From Sciscionella sediminilitoris (lineage in GTDB: Bacteria > Actinomycetota > Actinomycetes > Mycobacteriales > Pseudonocardiaceae): a stretch of DNA of 64,000 nucleotides. A model generated the notes under the pieces. It was not told the DNA's origin and did not search any database. It worked only from the letters and a program-made list of their open reading frames with translations. Position 1 is the first letter of the stretch, and each line of letters opens with the position of its first letter. The stretch spans positions 62,001-126,000 of the forward strand of contig NZ_JALM01000020.1 in NCBI RefSeq assembly GCF_000737195.2. Direction: 5' to 3'. This document shows positions 15,673 to 24,499 of this stretch, piece by piece. The translations under genes and the position numbers were made by a program.

Positions 15673-17822
15673 CGCGTTTCCCCTTCGGCTACCCGGATCC
15701 GGGTTTCGAGCAGGGTTCCGCAGCTCGGGCTGATCAGTTCCTCGAGCAGGACCGCGGGTTCGCTTTCCCGCGCACGCACCCGGACCCCGAGCTCGCCGAG
15801 GCGCTGCGCGGCGACGCTGGTGCGGGTGAGCACATCGGCCCGCCAGTCCTCCCCGGTACTCAGTCGCGCTCCGCTCGCCGGGCAGTACCACCCCTGCGTG
15901 TCCCTGCGCGGCGCCGAGCTGTCCGCCCTGGCCTCGGCCCCGACCGGTCGCGCGGGCTGCCCGCCGAGCCGTTCGGCGCGCAGTGCGGCCCGCCGCCGTT
16001 CGGTCGCCGCGCCATCCACGGCGCCGTCGGCCAGTTCGACGCCGTACACCCCGGCCGCGGCGGACTCGGTCACGTATCCGTCGGCGACATCCCTGGCGAC
16101 CAGGGCGGGTTCGCGCAACAGCGGATCACCGTAACCACCGCCCCCGGCGACCCACTGGACGAACACATCCCCTGCGCCGATCGTGATCCCCTGCTGGTTG
16201 ATCTCAAGTAGTTCCCGGTCCGCGCTGTGCAGTGCGTCCTCGCTCGGCACGATCCCCTCTTCGATCAGCCGGTCGACATTGCTCGCCCGCCAGACCGCGT
16301 GTCCGCTGCCGCCTCCGGAGTATCCGCCACCGAACCCGTCCGCGACCACCTGCGCGTTGGGGGCGAAAACGGTCTGGGTGACCTCGCTGGCTCCATGCAG
16401 GGTCCAGGCGAACTCGTGACCGTGGCCGCCGCGGTGCGCGCCATGCCCGACGCTCGCGGCGTTGAGCCGCTTCCACAGATACAGCACCGGATACAGCATC
16501 TCGTTCATCTCGACATCCGGCAGCGCATTGTTGACCTGGGTCATCATTCCGCCGCAGTCGAGCCCATCGGCCACCGGCTGCGCCCCGGTGCCCATTCCGC
16601 CACCGTCCATGTTGAACAGTACGAAGTACTCACCGTCGTCCCGGGTTCCCGCGGAGATGCCGCCGGTCCAGGAATCCGCCCACACGCCTTGGGTTCGCGC
16701 GCGGATCAGTTCGCTGCCACTGGTGCGCGCCGCCTCGTTGAGCAGCTTGGTGACCAGCCGGCTGACCCGGGCCCCGGTGGTGAGGTGGCCGTTGCTGATC
16801 GGGGCCGGAGGTTCGGGATTGACCAGGGAACCGCGTTCGGCGAGGACGGTGCATGCCGTCATGACCCCCTCGTTGAACGGCACATCCCAGGCGAGGATCG
16901 GGACGAGCGCACTGGCCACGCTGCCGATCAGGGTGCCGTAACTGAGGTTGATGAACCCGTCGGTCTGCGGGCTGGACCCGGTGAAGTCCATCGTGACCTG
17001 GTCACCGGATTTCGTCATCGTGCAGTGCACCCGGTAGAGCTCGTTGACGTGGCCGTTGTGCTCGGTCCACTCGTCGGCGGTATAGACGCCGTCGGCCAGC
17101 AGCGCGATCCGTTCCCGCACCACCCTCTCGGCGATCTCGAAGTTGACCCGGGTGTGATCGCGGAACTGCTCGAGCCCGAATTCCCCGACCGTGCCGCACA
17201 ACCGGCGGATCCCGGTGTTGTTGCTGGCCACCAGGCTGCGCACGTCGTTCCAGAACAGCGTGGGGACACGCACGTTGTTCAGCAGCACGCGGCGGACCCA
17301 TTCGACGGGCTTGCCGCGCTCGAACACCTTCACCCCCGGCGGGAGACGCAGCGCCTCGCTGTAGCAGTCGTAGGCGCCCGGGGCGAACCCGCCAGGGGTC
17401 ATCCCGCCGACGTCGACGAGGTGGGCCTGTGACTGGGCCCAGCCGATGAGTTCCTCGCCGTAGAAGATCGGCGAGATCACGTTGGTGTCCGGTGGATGCG
17501 CCGAACCGGCGGTGTGCGGATCGTTGCAGATGAAGGCATCTCCGGGATACAGCGGCTCGCCCGCGATCTCGGCGACCAGGTTCTGCACCGCGACGCTGCC
17601 GGATCCGATGTGGAACTGCACGAAGTCCGAATAGGAGTAGATCTTGCCTTCGGGGTCGAACAGCGCGGTGTTGAAGTCGCCGGATTCGGTGATCACCGGC
17701 GACCCCGAGGACCGGATCATCGCGCTGCCCATCTCCTCGACGATGGAATCCAGGCGCATCCGGAGCACTTCGAGGGTGACCGGGTCGTATCCGGCGGGGA
17801 CGTAGGAGGAGTTCGTGGTCAT
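15669..17822 (-). CDS. HyuB/acetone-carboxylase-type subunit with fused C-terminal gamma-like domain
   Basis: 717-residue hydantoinase B/oxoprolinase-family protein. Residues 1 to about 615 form the HyuB core (DPVTLEVLRMRLDSIVEEMG, ICNDPHTAGSAHPPD, MDGGGMGTGAQPVADG, VAGGGGYGDPLLREP). The last 100 or so residues are extra: after a flexible linker comes GWYCPASGARL, a WRADVL helix and LISPSCGTLLETRI, resembling the small zinc-binding gamma subunit of acetone carboxylase (partly degenerate cysteines). This suggests an ATP-dependent ketone carboxylase rather than a hydantoinase. Paired with HyuA (24-bp gap). RBS AAGGAG supports ATG 17822. The substrate is unknown. Confidence 0.82.
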   Translation of the reverse strand: MTTNSSYVPAGYDPVTLEVLRMRLDSIVEEMGSAMIRSSGSPVITESGDFNTALFDPEGKIYSYSDFVQFHIGSGSVAVQNLVAEIAGEPLYPGDAFICNDPHTAGSAHPPDTNVISPIFYGEELIGWAQSQAHLVDVGGMTPGGFAPGAYDCYSEALRLPPGVKVFERGKPVEWVRRVLLNNVRVPTLFWNDVRSLVASNNTGIRRLCGTVGEFGLEQFRDHTRVNFEIAERVVRERIALLADGVYTADEWTEHNGHVNELYRVHCTMTKSGDQVTMDFTGSSPQTDGFINLSYGTLIGSVASALVPILAWDVPFNEGVMTACTVLAERGSLVNPEPPAPISNGHLTTGARVSRLVTKLLNEAARTSGSELIRARTQGVWADSWTGGISAGTRDDGEYFVLFNMDGGGMGTGAQPVADGLDCGGMMTQVNNALPDVEMNEMLYPVLYLWKRLNAASVGHGAHRGGHGHEFAWTLHGASEVTQTVFAPNAQVVADGFGGGYSGGGSGHAVWRASNVDRLIEEGIVPSEDALHSADRELLEINQQGITIGAGDVFVQWVAGGGGYGDPLLREPALVARDVADGYVTESAAAGVYGVELADGAVDGAATERRRAALRAERLGGQPARPVGAEARADSSAPRRDTQGWYCPASGARLSTGEDWRADVLTRTSVAAQRLGELGVRVRARESEPAVLLEELISPSCGTLLETRIRVAEGETR

Positions 17823-17846
17823 GGGGATCTCCTTGGGAGTCGGGGG

Positions 17847-19901
17847 TCAGGCGGCGTTCAACGTGATGCGGAAGTGCCCGCCGTCGACCACTTCCACGAC
17901 CGCCCCCGCGGGCACGTAGACGGTGGTGTCCGGCTCCTCGAGCAAACAGGGCCCCTGTGCCTTCCCCAGTGCTCCGAACCCGCGATGCACCTCGATCGCG
18001 CGCCGCTGCCCACTCACAGGATCGACGCAGTCCCGCCGTTCGGCACCGTGCCGTTCGTCCGCGCCACCGTTGTCGGTGATCTGCTGCGCCTCGGTGCGCC
18101 CGATCGCCTTGACCCGCGAGTTGACCAGCAGGATCTCGGCCTCGGTCCACGCGGTACCCGCGCCGAACTCGGCCTCGTAATCCTCGATGAACCGGCGGCG
18201 CAACAGGTCCTTGTCCGCATCGCCGAAACTCTTGCTCGGCAGGCGCGTGGTGACCTCGAAGATCTGGCCGAGGAACTTCATGTCCGCCTCGCGGTAGAGT
18301 TCGCGCCGTCCGTCGGGCACCCCTTCGGTTTCGAACCACTCCTGTGCGCGGGCCTCGAGGGCGGCGAACTCCTTTTCCAGTTCCGCCGCCGGTTCCGCGA
18401 ACGTCCACGGGGTGGTCTGCACCGCGGAGAACACCGAATCGGCGTGCATCAGCCCGTAGGCGGAGAACACCGCGGCGTTGCGCGGGATCACGACCTCGGC
18501 CACCCCGATCTCGGCCGCGATCGCCGCCGCGAACAGGCCGCAGGCTCCGCCGAATCCGATCAGGGTGAACTCGCGGGGATCGTGTCCCCGGTTGACCGTG
18601 ATCTTGCGGACCGCGTTGGCCATCTGCGAGACGGCGAGCCGGTAGACCCCGTGCGCGGCCGCGTCGGTGCCGGTGCCCAGCGGCTCGGCGAGATGGCGGT
18701 GCACCGCTTGGCGGGCCTCGGCTTCGGAGAGGGTGACGGTGCCCCCGAGGTAGTAGTCGGGATTGAGCAGACCGAGCACCAGCGCGGCATCGGTGACGGC
18801 GGGACGCTCCCCGCCCTTGCCGTAACAGGCGGGCCCGGGAACCGAACCGGCACTGTGCGGCCCGACGCGCATCACCCCGCGCCCGTCGATCCAGGCCAGG
18901 CTGCCCCCGCCGGCGCCGATCGTCTCGATGTCGACGGCGGTGAGACTGGTGGGCAGGCCGCCGATCTCGGCGCGGGGCAGCACCCGGAACTCGTCGTCGA
19001 TGATCGCGGCCGCGTCCAGGCTCGTCCCGCCCATGTCCGCGGTGAGCACGCGCGAGCGCCCCAGCTGCTTGCCGAGCAGCCGGGCCCCGGTCACCCCGCC
19101 GACCGGACCGGAGTTGAACATCGCGATGGGTGCCTTGCTGGTTTCCTCCACCGACAGAAAACCGCCGTGCACCTGCATGATCTGCACCCTGGTGCGCAGC
19201 CCGCGCCCGGCGAGTTCGGCGGCGAGCTGATCGAAGTGCCGCGCCACGATCGGCTTGACCGCCGCGTCGAGCGTGGTCGTCACCATCCGCTCGTACTCCC
19301 GGTACACCGGGGTCAGCGCGCTGGAGAGCGTGTACGGCAGGCCGGGGTGGTGGGTTTCGAGGTACTTGCCGATCTCCTGCTCGTGCTGGGGATTGCGGAA
19401 CGACCACAGCAGACAGACCGCGAGCGATTCGGCGCCCGCCTCGAGCACCCGCCGCACGGCCTGTTCCAGGGCTTCGGCGCTCAGCGGTACCAGGACCTCG
19501 CCACGGGAATCGATGCGTTCGGCGACTTCGACGATGCGGTTGCGGTCGATGATCTCCGGTGGCGGTGCCATGCGATGCGGATCGCGTTCCTCGTCCCGCG
19601 CGGACCGGGCGATGCGCAAGGTGTCCCGGAAACCCTGTGTGGTCAGCAGGCCCACGCCCGCGTACTTCTGCTCGTCCACGGCATTGGTGACGATCGTGTT
19701 CCCGAGCACGAATCGGTCGATGCGCGGGTAGAACTCGTCTCCGCCATCGCCGAGCCGGTCCTCGAGGACGGCGAGCGCGTCGAGGATGCCGCTGGTGACA
19801 TCCGGTGTCGAGAAGGCCTTGCCGCGCACGGCACGGCCATCGTGAATGGCGACGGCGTCGGTGAACGTGCCGCCCACATCGATTCCCACGTGCAGGGTCA
19901 T
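17847..19901 (-). CDS. HyuA/acetone-carboxylase beta-like ATP-binding subunit
   Basis: 684-residue hydantoinase A/oxoprolinase-family protein. The N-terminal ATPase motif is HVGIDVGGTFTDAV. Further family marks are GNTIVTNAVDEQKYAGVGLL, the second phosphate-binding block ADMGGTSLDAA, and GFGGACGLFAAAIA near residue 450. Such subunits phosphorylate a carbonyl or amide substrate (5-oxoproline, hydantoin, acetone enol) for the partner HyuB. With the gamma-like extension on that HyuB, ketone carboxylation is the preferred reading. Second gene of the operon after HMG-CoA reductase (38-bp gap). Confidence 0.88.
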   Translation of the reverse strand: MTLHVGIDVGGTFTDAVAIHDGRAVRGKAFSTPDVTSGILDALAVLEDRLGDGGDEFYPRIDRFVLGNTIVTNAVDEQKYAGVGLLTTQGFRDTLRIARSARDEERDPHRMAPPPEIIDRNRIVEVAERIDSRGEVLVPLSAEALEQAVRRVLEAGAESLAVCLLWSFRNPQHEQEIGKYLETHHPGLPYTLSSALTPVYREYERMVTTTLDAAVKPIVARHFDQLAAELAGRGLRTRVQIMQVHGGFLSVEETSKAPIAMFNSGPVGGVTGARLLGKQLGRSRVLTADMGGTSLDAAAIIDDEFRVLPRAEIGGLPTSLTAVDIETIGAGGGSLAWIDGRGVMRVGPHSAGSVPGPACYGKGGERPAVTDAALVLGLLNPDYYLGGTVTLSEAEARQAVHRHLAEPLGTGTDAAAHGVYRLAVSQMANAVRKITVNRGHDPREFTLIGFGGACGLFAAAIAAEIGVAEVVIPRNAAVFSAYGLMHADSVFSAVQTTPWTFAEPAAELEKEFAALEARAQEWFETEGVPDGRRELYREADMKFLGQIFEVTTRLPSKSFGDADKDLLRRRFIEDYEAEFGAGTAWTEAEILLVNSRVKAIGRTEAQQITDNGGADERHGAERRDCVDPVSGQRRAIEVHRGFGALGKAQGPCLLEEPDTTVYVPAGAVVEVVDGGHFRITLNAA

Positions 19902-19939
19902 GGTTGCTGCGTCTCCTTTGACGTCTTCGGTACGGCGGA

Positions 19940-21214
19940 TCAGTGCCCGGCCGAGCGGAGTTCGGCGAGTACCTGTTCGGCCCGTTCGGTTCGAACGGCC
20001 CGGTCGGCGATCAGGCGGTGCACCACGACAGGGATCTCCTCGGCCGTGGCTCCCGCGGACACCGCGATGTTGCGCGCGTGCAGTGACATGTGCCCGCGCT
20101 GGATGCCTTCGGTGGCCAGGGCGCGCAGCGCGGCGAAGTTCTGCGCGAGACCGACGGCGGTGACGATCTCGGCGAGCCCGGCCGCGGTGGTCACCCCGAG
20201 CAGCCCCACCGCCGCGCGCGCCGCCGGGTGCACCGTGGTGGCCCCGCCGACCAGGCCCACCGGCATCGGGAGTTCGAGGGTGCCGACCAGATCGCCGTCG
20301 CGGTCGATCTCGAAGTGCGAAAGGGCGCTGTATCGCCCGTCCGCGCCGATCGCGTGCGAGTGCGCGCCCGCCTCCACCGCACGGGTGTCGTTGCCGGTGG
20401 CCAGCACGACGGCGGTGATCCCGTTCATGATCCCCTTGTTGTGCGTGGCCGCGCGGTAGGGATCGGCCTCGGCGAGCGCACCGGCGTGCACGATGTCGTC
20501 CACCACCTCCGCTCCGCCGAGCGCCTCGGCGGCGAACACCGCCCTGGCGCGGGCCAGGCGCAGATCGGCCTTGTTGGTGAGGATGCGCAGCAGCACCCGG
20601 CCACCGGCGATCTCCCCGATCCGGCCGGCCACCGCCTCGGCCATCGTGTTCACGGCGTTCGCGCCCATCGCATCGCGCACATCGACGACCAGATGCACCA
20701 GCACATAACTGCCGCCGCGCCCGGGCACCGTGCGCACCCGCAGCTCGCGCACCCCACCGCCGAGGGAGACCAGCCGCGGGTCCTGTTCGTCGGCCAGGCC
20801 GATCAGTTCCGCCGCGGCCTCGTGCAGCCGCGCCCTGGCACCTTCCGGATCCGCGACATCCAGCACCTGGACCTGGGCCTGCATGATCGGGGACGTGCTG
20901 CTGGTGTGGAAACCGCCCCGTTCACGGGCGATCCGCGCGGCGTTGCTGGCCGCGGCGACCACCGAGGGTTCCTCGGTGACCATGGGCACCAGCACATCGG
21001 CACCGTTGACGGTGAAGTTCGTGGCCACCCCGACCGGCATGGCGAACGTGCCGACCACGTTCTCGATCATGTGATCGGCCTGGTCGAGGCTCAGCCCACC
21101 CGTGGCGAGCGCGTCCAGCGAGTCCGGGGCGAGCTGCGCGTGCTCGGCGAGTGCGGCGCGCCGCCCGGCCGGGGAAACATCGCGAAACCCGGGAATCCTG
21201 CTCTGTGTCGTCAC
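19940..21214 (-). CDS. mvaA: Degradative (class II) HMG-CoA reductase
   Basis: 424-residue class II HMG-CoA reductase, closely resembling the Pseudomonas mevalonii catabolic enzyme as I remember it. The catalytic residues can be placed: Glu82 in VTEEPSVVAAAS, the lysine in ATHNKGIMNG, the aspartate in ATGNDTRAVEAGAH and the histidine in RGHMSLHARN. DAMGANAVNTMAEAVAG is the nucleotide-binding segment. It lacks the membrane domain of class I enzymes. In catabolism it oxidises mevalonate to HMG-CoA with NAD and CoA. The GTG start at 21214 follows GGAGGTAGCGG. It is the first structural gene downstream of the PucR-type regulator on the same strand (90-bp gap) and feeds the lyase at 12722. Confidence 0.92.
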   Translation of the reverse strand: MTTQSRIPGFRDVSPAGRRAALAEHAQLAPDSLDALATGGLSLDQADHMIENVVGTFAMPVGVATNFTVNGADVLVPMVTEEPSVVAAASNAARIARERGGFHTSSTSPIMQAQVQVLDVADPEGARARLHEAAAELIGLADEQDPRLVSLGGGVRELRVRTVPGRGGSYVLVHLVVDVRDAMGANAVNTMAEAVAGRIGEIAGGRVLLRILTNKADLRLARARAVFAAEALGGAEVVDDIVHAGALAEADPYRAATHNKGIMNGITAVVLATGNDTRAVEAGAHSHAIGADGRYSALSHFEIDRDGDLVGTLELPMPVGLVGGATTVHPAARAAVGLLGVTTAAGLAEIVTAVGLAQNFAALRALATEGIQRGHMSLHARNIAVSAGATAEEIPVVVHRLIADRAVRTERAEQVLAELRSAGH

Positions 21215-21304
21215 CCGCTACCTCCGCTGCCTTTGATTGGCAGCAACCATAAGCGGACATCGGACGGGGCAACACGGGCAAATCACACATACTCGTGCGG
21301 CCGG

Positions 21305-23248
21305 CTACGTGTAATCCGTCGCCCCGGCCAGGGTATGCAGGCGAACCGCGACGGAAATCCGGAACAGCGACTCGGGTTCCCGCCACGCCGCACCGAGCAA
21401 TGAACCGATCCGTTCGAGACGCTGGTTGACCGTGTTGATGTGCAGATGCAGCACCCGCGCCGTCCGACTGGGACTCGCCTGCGCGTCGACGAACGCGCCC
21501 AGGGTGGTGAACAGGTCCGTGCCCCGTTCGGTGTCCCAGCCGAGCACCGGTCCGATGGTCGCCTCGATGAACCCGGACAGGTCCGCGCCACCGGCCCCGA
21601 ACATCGCCAGATACGGTTCGTAGGCCCGCGCATCCACGACTCCATCGGCGGTGTTCAGCGTGCGCACCACCCGCACGCACCGGCGGGCCGTTTCGAAGGA
21701 CCGCCCCAGTTCCTCCGCCGAACCGGCGAGCGGACCGGCGACCGCCAGCACCGGGCCCCGCTGGACCGCGCGGACGGCCTTACCGGCCGCGCGCGCCACC
21801 GCGACCGGATCACTGCCCGGGGCGAGCAGCGCCAGCAGGCCATCGCGCTCACCGGCCAGCCCGCCGGGCGCCGACCTGCGCAGCGCCTCGGTGGCCGCTC
21901 CCCTGCCGTCCGCGGGCACATCCAGCACGACCACCGACCGTAGCTCGTCCAGCCGCACATCCCGGGCCCGCGCCCGCAACAGCAGCTCGGCCCAGCGATG
22001 CTGATCGGCGCGCAGCACATCGGCGAGCAGCTCACCGCGCACCCGGTCCTCCGCGGCCGCCACCGCCTCCTGCTGGACCGCCACGAGGGAGGCGATCTGC
22101 GCGGCTCGTTCGATCGTGCGCCGCTCCACCTCGCGAAGCTCCAGTTCCCCGTATCCGACGAGCACCGCCCCGAGGAAGGTCCGCCCGGCCACGACGGCGA
22201 CCGCGACCTCGGGCCCCGGTTGCCGTCCATCGACGAACACGCACCGCGCGGACAACCGGCTCACTTCGATCGCATCCCGCACACCCGGCCACAACGCCCC
22301 GTGCACGTCCGCGTACCGCACTTCGCTTCCCGCCGGTTCCTGCGCGACGGGAGCCAGCTCGCGGTCGAGGATCACCACGGGCCGCCCCAAAGCCTTGCCC
22401 AGTGTTTCCGCGACCCCGCTCGCACTGCCGCCGGTCAGCACGACGGCGGTGAGGTCCTCGTGCACCGCACTCGCCCGTTCCATCGCCGTCACATTGCTGA
22501 CCAGCACGGAGTTGGCCCGTTCCACCTCCTGCGCCGCGACCCGCGCCTGCTCGAGGAGGCTCGTCGTCTGCAGCACCACCGCCGCGTGATCGGCGAACGC
22601 GCTCAGCAGGGCCACCTCGTCCGGAGTGAACTCGTGCGCACTGCGGTTCGCCGCGAACAGCACCCCGAGCACCCGGTCACCGGCCACCAGCGGCACCCCG
22701 AGCAGCGCCACCAGCCCCTCGTCCGCCACCGCCGCGTCGATTCCCTGATCGTGCGGGACCGAATGGTTCGCGTGGTACACCGAGGTCCACTGTGGACACC
22801 GGGTGCGCACCACCTGGCTCGCGACACCCATTCCCGGCGGCACCCGCAGCTCCCGGAACGAGGACGCCACCGTCCCCAGGGTGGTGCGCACCCGCAGTTC
22901 ATCGGAATCCTCGTGGAACTCCGAAAGGTAGGTCACGTCCGTGCCCATCAGGGCATGCGCCCGCTCCACCAGGCGGTGCAACAGGGCATCGGTGTCCCGC
23001 AGCTCGGCCAGTTCCCGCGCACTGGAGAACAGCGCGGAGAGCTCGTGGCCCCGGCGGCGCAGCCGGGCCAGCAGCGAACGCAGCGCGCGCAGCCGATCCA
23101 CCAGCACCGGTTCGCCCGGCAGTTCGGCCGCCAGCCGCTCGAACGCGCGCACGGCCTCGTCCTCGGATTCCGCGGCCACCGCGTCGAGCAGCTCCACCAC
23201 GCGCGGTGCCGAGAGCATCACATTGGGTTCCTCGGCGTTGTTCGTCAC
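21305..23248 (-). CDS. GAF-PucR family transcriptional regulator
   Basis: 647-residue regulator. A helical N-terminus is followed by a GAF domain (about residues 75-230; DTDALLHRLVERAHALMG, LLGVPLVAGDRVLGVLFAAN), then a central GGDEF-like PucR region. The C-terminal PucR-type HTH sits near residues 590-640 (SPSRTARVLHLHINTVNQRL). Proteins of this build are usually transcriptional activators or derepressors of catabolic operons responding to a small molecule bound by GAF. Placed directly upstream of the HMG-CoA operon on the same strand, it is the likely pathway-specific regulator. It also lies 44 bp after the CoxG-like gene, so read-through from the Mo-hydroxylase operon is possible. GTG start. 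Confidence 0.88.
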   Translation of the reverse strand: MTNNAEEPNVMLSAPRVVELLDAVAAESEDEAVRAFERLAAELPGEPVLVDRLRALRSLLARLRRRGHELSALFSSARELAELRDTDALLHRLVERAHALMGTDVTYLSEFHEDSDELRVRTTLGTVASSFRELRVPPGMGVASQVVRTRCPQWTSVYHANHSVPHDQGIDAAVADEGLVALLGVPLVAGDRVLGVLFAANRSAHEFTPDEVALLSAFADHAAVVLQTTSLLEQARVAAQEVERANSVLVSNVTAMERASAVHEDLTAVVLTGGSASGVAETLGKALGRPVVILDRELAPVAQEPAGSEVRYADVHGALWPGVRDAIEVSRLSARCVFVDGRQPGPEVAVAVVAGRTFLGAVLVGYGELELREVERRTIERAAQIASLVAVQQEAVAAAEDRVRGELLADVLRADQHRWAELLLRARARDVRLDELRSVVVLDVPADGRGAATEALRRSAPGGLAGERDGLLALLAPGSDPVAVARAAGKAVRAVQRGPVLAVAGPLAGSAEELGRSFETARRCVRVVRTLNTADGVVDARAYEPYLAMFGAGGADLSGFIEATIGPVLGWDTERGTDLFTTLGAFVDAQASPSRTARVLHLHINTVNQRLERIGSLLGAAWREPESLFRISVAVRLHTLAGATDYT

Positions 23249-23292
23249 GTCGCAAGGATGCCCCGCCCGCGGCGCGGCGGCACTCTGGCCGC

Positions 23293-24012
23293 TCAGCGCA
23301 GCGGCGAACTCCCGGACGGCCAGTACTGCCCGGGACCGGATTCCGCCCGGGCGAGCAGGCCGAGGATCCGCCGGTCCCTCGTCCGGCGAAGCCGCCCGGT
23401 CAGCCAGGTCAGCAGCACTCCGGAGGCGAAGGCGCCGATCCCCGGCAGGGCACGTTTGAGCAGCGGCGCGACCATGGTGAGCGCGTCGAGTTCACGGTCC
23501 CCGGCCCGGGGCATGGTCGGCGGGGTGGCCGGAACCGTCGCGCCCGCCTGGGGTTCTCCGGCCGGAGCCGGGCCGAGCAGATTTTCCAGGTTGGCGGCGA
23601 ACTGGGCGATGAGGCGGGAGCTGACATCGGCCATGGCGCTGCGGCCGAACTGGGCGAGCTTGCCGGTGATCCGCAGCTCGGTGTGCACGTGTACCCGAGT
23701 CCGGTCCGCGGATTCCTCGGCGAGCCGCACGGTGACGGTGGCCGAGGCGGAGCCCTTTCCGCTCTGTTCCTTGCCCTGAGCCTCCAGTACCAGGCGAAGG
23801 GCGTCCCGGTCGCGTTCGGCGAACGTCGCGATTCCCGAGTAGGAGACCCGGATCGGGCCGACCTTGACCGCGACGGTTCCCGCATAGGAGTTCTCGTCGT
23901 GTGGTTCGACGGTGGCCCCGGGAAGGCACGGCGCGATCCGGGGCACATCGGTCAGCACCGACCACGCCTGCCCGGCACCGGTCGGTACGGTGAATTCGTC
24001 GGTGAATTCCAC
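23293..24012 (-). CDS. CoxG-like protein (SRPBCC fold)
   Basis: 239-residue CO dehydrogenase subunit G-like protein. The START/SRPBCC domain spans about residues 1-145 (VPTGAGQAWSVLTDVPRIAP, CLPGATVEP, KVGPIRVSYSG). A linker and a C-terminal hydrophobic helix (ALPGIGAFASGVLLTWLTG) probably anchor it to the membrane. CoxG recruits molybdenum hydroxylases to the membrane in CO-oxidising bacteria; here the partner is the 24023-27694 enzyme. GTG 24012 with AAGGAG upstream is the start; the longer frame upstream is a shadow of the 2Fe-2S gene. Last gene of the coxL-M-S-G-like operon. Confidence 0.85.
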   Translation of the reverse strand: MEFTDEFTVPTGAGQAWSVLTDVPRIAPCLPGATVEPHDENSYAGTVAVKVGPIRVSYSGIATFAERDRDALRLVLEAQGKEQSGKGSASATVTVRLAEESADRTRVHVHTELRITGKLAQFGRSAMADVSSRLIAQFAANLENLLGPAPAGEPQAGATVPATPPTMPRAGDRELDALTMVAPLLKRALPGIGAFASGVLLTWLTGRLRRTRDRRILGLLARAESGPGQYWPSGSSPLR

Positions 24013-24022
24013 GAACTGCTCC

Positions 24023-24499
24023 TTACTCGGATTCGATGCCTTCGGCGATGGCGGACCGGACCGCGCGGATGATGCCGTTGTACCCGGTGCAGCGGCAGAT
24101 GTTCCCGGACAGCGCCACGCAGGCCTCCTCCCGGGTGAGCACCTGCCTGCGACGGGCGAGGTCGTAGCAGGAAAGGACCATGCCGGGGGTACAGAATCCG
24201 CATTGCAGCGCGCCTTCCCGGGAAAACGCCGCGCGGATCCGTTCGGCATCGGGATCGTCCAGGCCTTCGATGGTCACCACCTCGCTGCCCGGACAGGATG
24301 CCGCCAGGGTGAGACAGGACCGCACCGGCAGTTCGTCGAGGAGCACGGTGCAGGCCCCGCAGACACCTTGTTCGCAGCCGAGATGGGTTCCGGTGAGGCC
24401 GAAGGTGTCCCGCAACAGGTCGGCGAGGGTCGTGCGCGCGGGCACCGTTGCGGTGCGGACCCGCCCGTTGACCGTGAGCTCCACGGTGATCTCAGACAT
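24023..24499 (-). CDS. 2Fe-2S subunit of a molybdenum hydroxylase (CoxS-like)
   Basis: 158-residue iron-sulfur subunit. The plant-ferredoxin-like cluster ligands are Cys42, Cys47, Cys50 and Cys62 (GCEQGVCGACTVLLDE). The second cluster is in the C-terminal helical domain (QCGFCTPGM and NICRCTGY). It passes electrons between the Mo centre of the large subunit and the FAD subunit. ATG 24499 overlaps the FAD-subunit stop by 8 bp, so translation is coupled. Length matches the CoxS/XdhC-type norm. Confidence 0.93.
   Translation of the reverse strand: MSEITVELTVNGRVRTATVPARTTLADLLRDTFGLTGTHLGCEQGVCGACTVLLDELPVRSCLTLAASCPGSEVVTIEGLDDPDAERIRAAFSREGALQCGFCTPGMVLSCYDLARRRQVLTREEACVALSGNICRCTGYNGIIRAVRSAIAEGIESE

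Noticed and set aside
13111-16134. 1007-codon rightward open frame
   Set aside because: Antisense to HMG-CoA lyase, crotonase, CoA-transferase and HyuB, all of which have intact motifs.
12722-21214. Biosynthetic mevalonate pathway
   Set aside because: The reductase is the degradative class II type and sits with HMG-CoA lyase. No HMG-CoA synthase or mevalonate kinase genes are present in the window.
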